Shown here piece by piece: positions 26,801 through 35,700 of a stretch of DNA of 64,000 nucleotides (position 1 is its first letter; each line of letters starts with the position of its first letter). The notes under the pieces are model-generated. The model was not told where the DNA came from and ran no database searches. It was given only the letters and a program-made list of their open reading frames with translations. Origin of the DNA: Doryteuthis pealeii (taxonomy: Eukaryota > Mollusca > Cephalopoda > Myopsida > Loliginidae); NCBI GenBank assembly GCA_023376005.1, contig CM042157.1:66786479-66850478 (forward strand), given 5' to 3'. The position numbers and the translations under genes are program-made.

Positions 26801-29800
26801 GTCTTCATGTCCTGGGAATTACATTGAACTCTATCTGATGGTGAGGTTCCAGTTCTGGAGGTCTGTGGAATATGGAGCACCCCTCCATCACCATTGCTCC
26901 CAGGTTCACTCTTACCTGGATTGGTAGTACCTGTTAGGGTCCCATCTATGGGTTAAATAGATAAAAATGTGTTTATAAAAAAAATTGAGTATCCACTAAG
27001 AATGAATTTATTTCAAAACTTTGTCAGCATTAAATAACCCACTGAGGTTGATATGCCATAAACCAAAACAAACCTAACCAAACTGGGATTCACACCAGTA
27101 ATATACATTACCGGTCCAATGGCTGAAGCCACTGGACGCCAGGGCCCAAAGACCTGCTAAGAATATGCTGTTGTCAAAGAATCTTCATAGTCATGGTTAG
27201 TATGAGAAGATGATTTATGCATCAGAGTAATTGACTAACAGATATTTAGACAACATTGAAATATAAACAGTCAATAACTTTAAAATAAAAATTGAAATTA
27301 ACACTTTTTGGCTTTAAATGAAACAATTAAAAAATAGTAAAAAAGGCTTCAGAGTGGCGTATTTTTGGTATCGGTCAAAACAGCAATACCTTTTTTTCAT
27401 TTGTGCTAGATGGCAAAACAGGACTGTATGTGGATGATATATATATATATATATAATCACAATTAATAAGAATATAGTATTATCATGGCTTAGAATATTC
27501 CGATTTTATACCCGGCCGAATGGTAAGAACCTCCGACTAAAAACTTTTCACTCCTCCTAATTTTCAACAGATCTATTCATAAAAATTCCTTTGATAGATT
27601 TGAAAATCAAAAATTTTATTTTATTCCTATAAGCAATGACTTGTTATAAGATTTTAATCTTTTTGTTTGAAATAAATCTTAATGTTTTGGTTTGCAGGGT
27701 GTTGTTGATGGCGTGACTGGAATAGTCCGAAAACCCATTGAAGGTGCTCAAAAAGAAGGTGTTGAAGGTTTCTTCAAAGGTAATCACTTAAATTTGCTGC
27801 TAAACTGCATATAATGGGGAAGTTCCAATTCTGGGGAATGTGGCGTACCCCTTCATCGCCACTACTCCCAGGTACCATCTATGGGTTAAATAGAAAAAAG
27901 AGTTTAAAAAAAGCGTTGGATTTTTTTTTTTTTTTTAAATGTTGAATACCCATCAAGAATGAATTTTTAAAAATGTCTCCAGCATAAAATAAGCCAACAA
28001 GGGTTAACATGCCGTAAAATCCAACCAAACCAAACCTAAATTTGCTGGTATCAAGAAGAAAAATCAAATATAAAAATTGTGTTGTGTCCTGGGTATGACT
28101 CTGAACTATATGGAGGTGGGGGTTAAAGCTCTTGAGAGTTTGGCATCACCCTTTCATGCCATTACTCCCAGGTCCACTTTAGTTAGAGGTGTGTGGTGTA
28201 ATGATTAGTCATAGGAAATGGACTTGTCCACCCGAGTTTAAATCCTGGACGAAGCTACAGTTACCCTTGGGAAAGGTATGGATCCAACTACTCTCCTTCC
28301 AGCTATGGGTAAATAGTAGGGGAGACTGGGCTCTTTAACTTTGGTTAGACAACCAGTCTAGGAGAAGGAAAACTCTGAATTCAAACCTGTTAAATTCCAC
28401 TTGGGGTGGTCCCTACTAGAATAGGCTCAGTCCTAATTAGTGATCTATTTCGGTAATTAAAGTAATTTGTACTGGAGTAGAACTAATTTTGTGCTATTAT
28501 CTTTCAATTAAGAGCAATATTAAAATATAAAAGAAGATATTGAAAGTTATATTTTTAAAACATCAAACCAAATTCATATAGTGCATGTTTTAGTGCATGA
28601 AATAGGTCCTATAGGTTGAATCCACACCAACATAGTAGTGTCTAGTGTTGTAACACTATATTCACTTTTATTAAAACTAGCTAAACTTGGTAAAATCCTA
28701 TTTAACCAACAAAAATTCCAGCAATGAAATTGTACTTGCGCATTATTTGAATCTATAGAATGTATTCTTTTATGGGTGTGCCCTGAAAATTTTAAACAGC
28801 TCATTGGTGTGTCGCCATACAAAAAAGTTTGGGAACCACTGCTCTAGACACTTCATTGGGGTCCAAGTGATGCAGCTATTACAGCAACATGGCCTGGACA
28901 GGGAATGGGCTTATATGTGGAGTAGAAGGTTTTGCTTTTGATGAAAGCAGAACACTGAAATATAAACGCACCTACAAACACTCTGAGGCTCAGTGCAAAT
29001 GTTAACTAGGGCCAAGTTCGAGTTGTAGTAGTAGTAGTCATCGTTAGTAGAGTAATAGTCGTTAGTTCAGACAACATACTCGAGCTTATAGACACAAAAG
29101 GTTGGTTTATTCCTTCCAGGCTTGTGATTCTTTTTTCAAGAGAGGAGGAAAGATAGTGAAAAGAGAGCGAGAGGGTATGGTCAAATTATTCCATCTTCTA
29201 ACATAGTAATCATGTGTCAGTACTCTATCCCCAAACCATACGGGGAGCCAGCTCACTCCCACCAGAATCCAGCCCGAAAAAGCAGAAAGAGAAGAAAAAG
29301 AAATGAGAACAAAGTTTAAAATTTGGAAAAGTAAACACTAAGCAGGGTGCCAGTAATGTGACCAACGAATGACCCCGGAAATAGATTTTAAAATAAAAAC
29401 GGAAGTTCCAGGTTTTGACAGGAAACTGATGTGGCTCTCCCACCCCCGGGACGAGAGACAGAAGAAAATCTGTCCCTTTTCGGCCAGGCCTTGTGGAAAG
29501 CAGGTGGCACCTTCACGGTTCCCCCAATGGGTTCAATATAGTAGTAGCGAACATGATTTACAACAGAGTAATTTGACCATACCCCCTCTCTCTTTCTCTC
29601 TATCTTTCCTTCTCTCTGAAAAAGAACCCATGTGCATCAAAGAAATAAACATCCCCTGTGACTATACAACCTGCATTTGTTATTTCTGAACTAATGACTA
29701 TTACTACTACTAACGGAAAAGGGTTTGCTTTCTAGGATGGCAGAACACTGAAATATTTTTATTGTGTACATAAAATGTTTCCTATCATCAATATTATTCA

Positions 29801-30678
29801 TCTCGTTTTTCTTCTTCATTTCAGGTATTGGTAAAGGTCTCGTTGGTGTTGTAACACGTCCAACAAGTGGAGTTATAGATTTTGCTAGTAGCTCCCTTGA
29901 TAGTATACGCAGGTAAGATGCACATCTTGAAGGTTTCCATCTGTTTTCATTAAATACATTTTTTTTTTAAATTTTTAGAATTGATTAATTTTCAATTTAA
30001 ATGTTAACAGCTCTGTTTCTCTTTCATTGCCATTTTGTTAGTTCAGGAACATGGAGACATATTTTTGGTGTACACTTTTATTTCCCCAATACGATCTTAA
30101 CCTATACAGGGGAGGGGGAATTATTAGCAGGAGCAGAGACACAGAAGGGCACTCTAGTCTTAACTCTGACTAAATCTAAATTCATCTGATCACGACTCTC
30201 AAAGCTAATCAGTCCTGCTCCAGATGAACTTCAGGTTCAATGGGTTACATAGAAAAATGTGTTTATAAAAAAAAAATTGAGTATTCATTAAGAAGGAATT
30301 TATTTCAAAACTTTATCAGCATTAAATGACCCACTGAGGTTGATATGCCATAAAACAAACCAAACCAAAGTATTCCTGAATTGATGTTTAATAAATTCCA
30401 ACATGAAAATATTCTCATGTAAAAAAACATTTTTCTTGTTTGTCAGTTTAAAATAAGAAAGAAATTTTTCTGATTCAAAATTCTTTTTGTTCCTATATAG
30501 AATTGCAGAAATGTCCGATGAAGTTCGCCGTTTACGTCCACCCCGTCGCTTCACAATGACTTAATTATTCGACCAAATATAACCACCAAGAAGCTGAAGG
30601 ATATGCTATCTTACAGGTAACAAAATATTATTTGACTCACAGTTCTTATTCTATATGCATATTGGCTACAATTGATAT

Positions 30679-30723
<45 letters not shown>

Positions 30724-32706
30724 TAATGTGGTAAAGAATAAAGGAAATTTTATTCTGCATTGAGCAGCACTTCCTCAGTCGTTTATTGAATAAACAACTG
30801 AGGAAGTCCTGCTCAATGCAGGATGAAATATATCTACTACATCTACTTGTTTGAGTTTTGCTCTTTTTGTCCACTTTTCCTTTATTCTTTACCACATTCT
30901 GTCGGATTTACTCCAACTCTATCATATATACACACACACACACACGGTTTATGAGACAGAGTTTAAAACCACAACATATACATTGACCAATGTTATGTAG
31001 GCCAGCTGTTGGCCATGGGTGCAACCCATGATGCTTAAGGATGGAACCCTGCTAGCTGAGCAGTCCATAACATGCATCACTCCACTTTGTCCCTTAATTT
31101 GGCTAGATGGGCAGTCGAAGAAGCCTCCTCCAAGCTCTTGCACCTATATGATTGTCCTGACACTATTACCTTTATGGCAAACCCCCAACCTTTATGTGCC
31201 AGAAGGCAGCGGTTAAGGGTCTTAGTGTACTGGGTATGATGTTAAACTGCATCTAGTGGTGAAGTTCCAATTTTGGAACTCCGGGGAATGTAGAGTACCT
31301 TTTTATCACCATTATTCCCAGGTCCACCCTGACCTGAAGTGATAGTACCTGTTAGGGTCCCATCTATGGTTTAAGAAAAATCAAAAAATGAATATTAAAA
31401 AGGTGTTTAAATTGATTTGAAAAAAAATTGAATACCTGACAAGAATGAATAAAACAAAATGTCTTTAGCATAATATAACCCAGGGGTCACCAAACTACGG
31501 CCTACAGGCTGGATCCGGCCCACGAAGGCATTTTATTAGGCCCACTGACGGTACTTGAATTTATTTGTTAAAACATAAGGAACACGAGACGTTCTGAAAC
31601 CAATTAAATTTAAATTTCATGTTAAGCTTACTAAATCTTCATGGACTTGACTACTGTAGGTAGGTTACAAAATTTTGTGCATGTGAGCATTTCACTTGTT
31701 ACTTACGCGATCCCCGAATTTTCACTTGTTACAATAATAATGTGGCCCACACTCGTTATTTTTTCAATTATCCAGCCGACCATGAAAAAAGTTTGGTGAT
31801 CCCTGAGTTTGGTGATCCCTAATATAACCCAACGAGGGTTGTCATGCCGTAAAAACCAACCAACCTATTTTTGGAAGTGAAATTTTGAGTCTGGTATAAA
31901 TTCTTTTTACTTTTAGGAAACAGAAAAAGGAGTCTATGCAGCAACTGATGAATATATTGCCCATGTTGTTGTAACAAAAGATGGAAAAAATGTGCTTTTA
32001 GTGACAGACAAGTAAGTAATCTTTCATTTAATTACTATTTCTTTTTCTACAAAAACATGCATACATGCACCTTTTAAAAATAATAATAGGTAATTTAAGT
32101 CTAATATAAGTACTAAGTCTACACTCTCTAATGCTGTAGTTACAATTTTGGAGCTCTGGGGAGTGTGGAGTACTTCTTGATCGTCATTACTCCCAGATAC
32201 ACTATGACTTAAGTTTTTATACAATACAGTGCCATTTTTCTTATTTAAAAGAAATTAGGGTGTTTGGGGAGGGGCTGGAACAGATTAATTGGATCTCAGT
32301 TTATTCAAATGTGGAAAATTGATTTGACATATGAGGAAATTGAGTTACGTGTGGAACGAATTAAATTTGTAAGATACCACTGTATTAAAAAAACTATTTT
32401 AAAATTTAGTGTTTTGAACATATTTTCTTTTGAAATTAATCTACTTAAAAAAAAATATAAATATTCAAACACATTTAGTTCTTTGAATTTTTTAGATGAG
32501 GCTTTGATATGTATTATTTTGATTTTTTGGACTATTGTCCTCATATTTATTGTAAAATATACACAACATTTTGACCAATGTACTCTCCAGCCCTCTTCAG
32601 GTGTTCTGATTGAGTTTTTCTCCATTGTTGTATTATATTGTGTCCATGATGATTTGATATTATTGATCTAAATTTTTGAGATGAGGCTTGATGTGTATTT
32701 TTTTTT

Positions 32707-32746
<40 letters not shown>

Positions 32747-35700
32747 CAAGGTGTGTCAAAAAGTATCGAGATTTTTTGTACTTTTTGACACCCCTTCTAT
32801 TCTGAAAAAATTAACATTCCCTTCATTGTTCATTTCTATCTTGGTAAATACAGCTAGAAACTCGGCACTTTTCTGACTTATCTTGTATTCTTTAAAAAAA
32901 TTGACGTTCTATTTATTGTTCATTTCTATCTTGGTAAATACAGCTTCAATCTCGATACTTTTATGACATACCTTGTATTTCATAATAAAGATGAGAACGG
33001 GTCCAAAAAATCAAATACATTTAGTTCTTTTTATTTATTTATTTTTTTGTATTCTATTGGCATCCTTCCATCTACTAGAGATGATGGCGTTGTATAAAAA
33101 AAAATAATAAATAAAATAAAATGTTTTTTATCTGCATCCTCACGAATGGCAGTCTCCGATGCACTGACTACACATAAGCAGCGATGCTTGCTGGGTCTGC
33201 TGTTGTCTCTTCTTCCTTCTGGCTCTCTTTGCTGTGGAGACTACTTTCCTCTCTGTTTCACTCCTTGTCATGCCTTGTTTGACAGTGAGGCACCAGACTG
33301 CTTTCTTTTTAGAAATATACAAGTCGTATTGACTTTACTTTATGCTATTACTTTTTCTACTGATGACAAGATATAGCATTTTCACTGAATTTTTATCCAT
33401 TTTCACTGAATTTTTTTAGGAAAGTTGTTTTAAAATTTTCCGTCTTGTCAGCTGGGGCTGTAAAATACACTGACAGCGCCTTTTTATTATATATGTGCTA
33501 GAAGGCAGTGGCTGAGGGTCTTAATGTCCAGAGTATGATATTAAACTATATATGTGATAGTGAAGTTCCAATTCTGGAACTCTGGGGAATGTGGAGTACC
33601 CCCTTAACACCATTACTCCCAGGTCCACTCTGACCCAGAGTGGTAGTACCTATTAGAGTCCCATCTATGGGTTAAATAGAAGAAAAACGAGTTTCAAAAA
33701 ATGTTCTAAAAAAAAAAACTGATTACCCATCAAGAAGGAATAAAACTAAATGTCATTGGCATAAAATAACCCATCAAGGGTTGACATGCCATAAAATCCA
33801 ACCAAAATTATAATTACTATTTCTCTGAATTTTTGAGATGAGGCTTGATAATTAGTATTATTTGTACTATTGTTCTTGTCTTCATTGTGTCCAATCCACT
33901 AGGCTATGTGTCCAATTGGACACATAGCCTAGTGGATAAAGGAGTTAGGTTAAGACAGTTCTAAGTGACAATTATCTATAGACTGCAGGTTCAATCCTGG
34001 TCAGGGGTAGCAGTAACATAGAATAATAATTAACACAGCTTAACACCTGTACCCCAGCTATGGTTAGCGGAATGAGAACAGGATATCCCCTGGACTGAAT
34101 AAAAGGTTAGGTTCAAAGTTCCGTGATGGCATGAAGGTTCCTGAGTCCGACAAGAAATACCTGAAGAAGGCCGGAGGGCACATCGGCCAAAATGTTGTAC
34201 AAATAACAATGAAGATGAGGACAATAGTCCAAATAATACAAATCCCTGCAAATTTAATGTGACCATTTGTTTTGATTTTGTTTTTTGTTTATTATTGTGT
34301 TTTTCTATTTCAGGCGCTTAGTGTTTGCTAACCGAGGAGATATTTTTGGCCACTGGGATTGTGAATGGACACATACTTACAGTGAACTTAGGGAGGTCCC
34401 CAAATCACACCCAAAGGGAATTGAGATCATTTTAAAGGTTTGATTTTAATAATTTCCTGTCTAGATTGAAGTTATGACTATTTTCATTAATGTTATTAAT
34501 AAATGTCAAGGTGTTGAATGGTATAGTTCCTCCAGGCATTTACTAGTTCAGTGCCAATGGACAAACTGCAACGGATTAAGTAGTTGTTGCTACTACTGCT
34601 AGGAACAGTCCATTAAGTTGAGGAGTTGTTTGGCTTGTTCCATTAACCAATAGTTAACAATCTAATTCCTTTTCTTATTTTATTGCTCAATGAGGCCACT
34701 TGGAAATATGCTAAAGATATTTACTAAATTTTTATAAAACTACACTTTCAGTCTAATAATGATTTTAAGGAAACAAAATACTTTTGTGGAAAACTGTAGA
34801 AATCTAGATTTTCAAACTGAATGTCTGTACAATCAGTTTGTTTTTATTTCTTTGTTTTCAATATCAAAGTTAGCAATATTTAAAGATGACATTTTAAACA
34901 TCTATCCAAAAATTGAAATCGGTTTTATACTTTGGATATAATATGTGGATCTTAAATCCTGTAGTTTATGGTAAGTTGTTAACAGTTATTATCCGTCTTT
35001 AATGCTCTGTTGTTCATAGATTCTCTTTTTAAAGAGGTCTTTACATTTATTTTCTTTAATGTTATCTTTTTTGTATTTTGATTTTTTTTTTGATTTTTTA
35101 AATTTTTTTTTTGATTTGGATAATTTTTCTCGTTTCAGGAAAAGGAGAAGAAGAAATTCTTCAGTAGCAATCTGTTAAAGAAATTGGTTATGATAACCGA
35201 CCCTAAAGTGAAGGAGGTAATCTATTTGTTTTTTTCTTTTTTTTCTTTGTGTGCAGTTCTTTTCTGGTAATATCCCATATAAAACAATTACATACAGTGA
35301 TGCTGATAGCTTTTTTTGATTTAGTGCATCCTGGGACACACATATTTGCTTTGAATGAGTTTCCTTGAAATTTGATGGGTCCCAACTAAATTTTCTTAAT
35401 AAATTGTAGGGTTTTTATTTATGATCTGGGGAAACAACTAAAGCAGTCTAGCTCCTATTTTGTAACCTATCCTGTGTAATTCATTTCTAAGAAACTATTA
35501 GAATGTATTTTCAGTTAGGGTGAAATTGTAAGGGAAGGAAATAGAAAAACACTGGGATGCATGGATACAATTTTATTGCATCCTTTTAGATTTTTGTGCG
35601 TCAGGGATGCAGAACGCATACTTATCAGCATCTCTGATATAGATACAATGCACTCAAGTAAAAATGTACATATTTAACAAGAGTTTGTGGTACTTTTTAA

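Noticed and set aside
32264..32671. 135-codon open frame in intron 18
   Set aside because: Low-complexity AT-rich sequence overlapping a family E tail (actattgtcctcat); no homology recognised.
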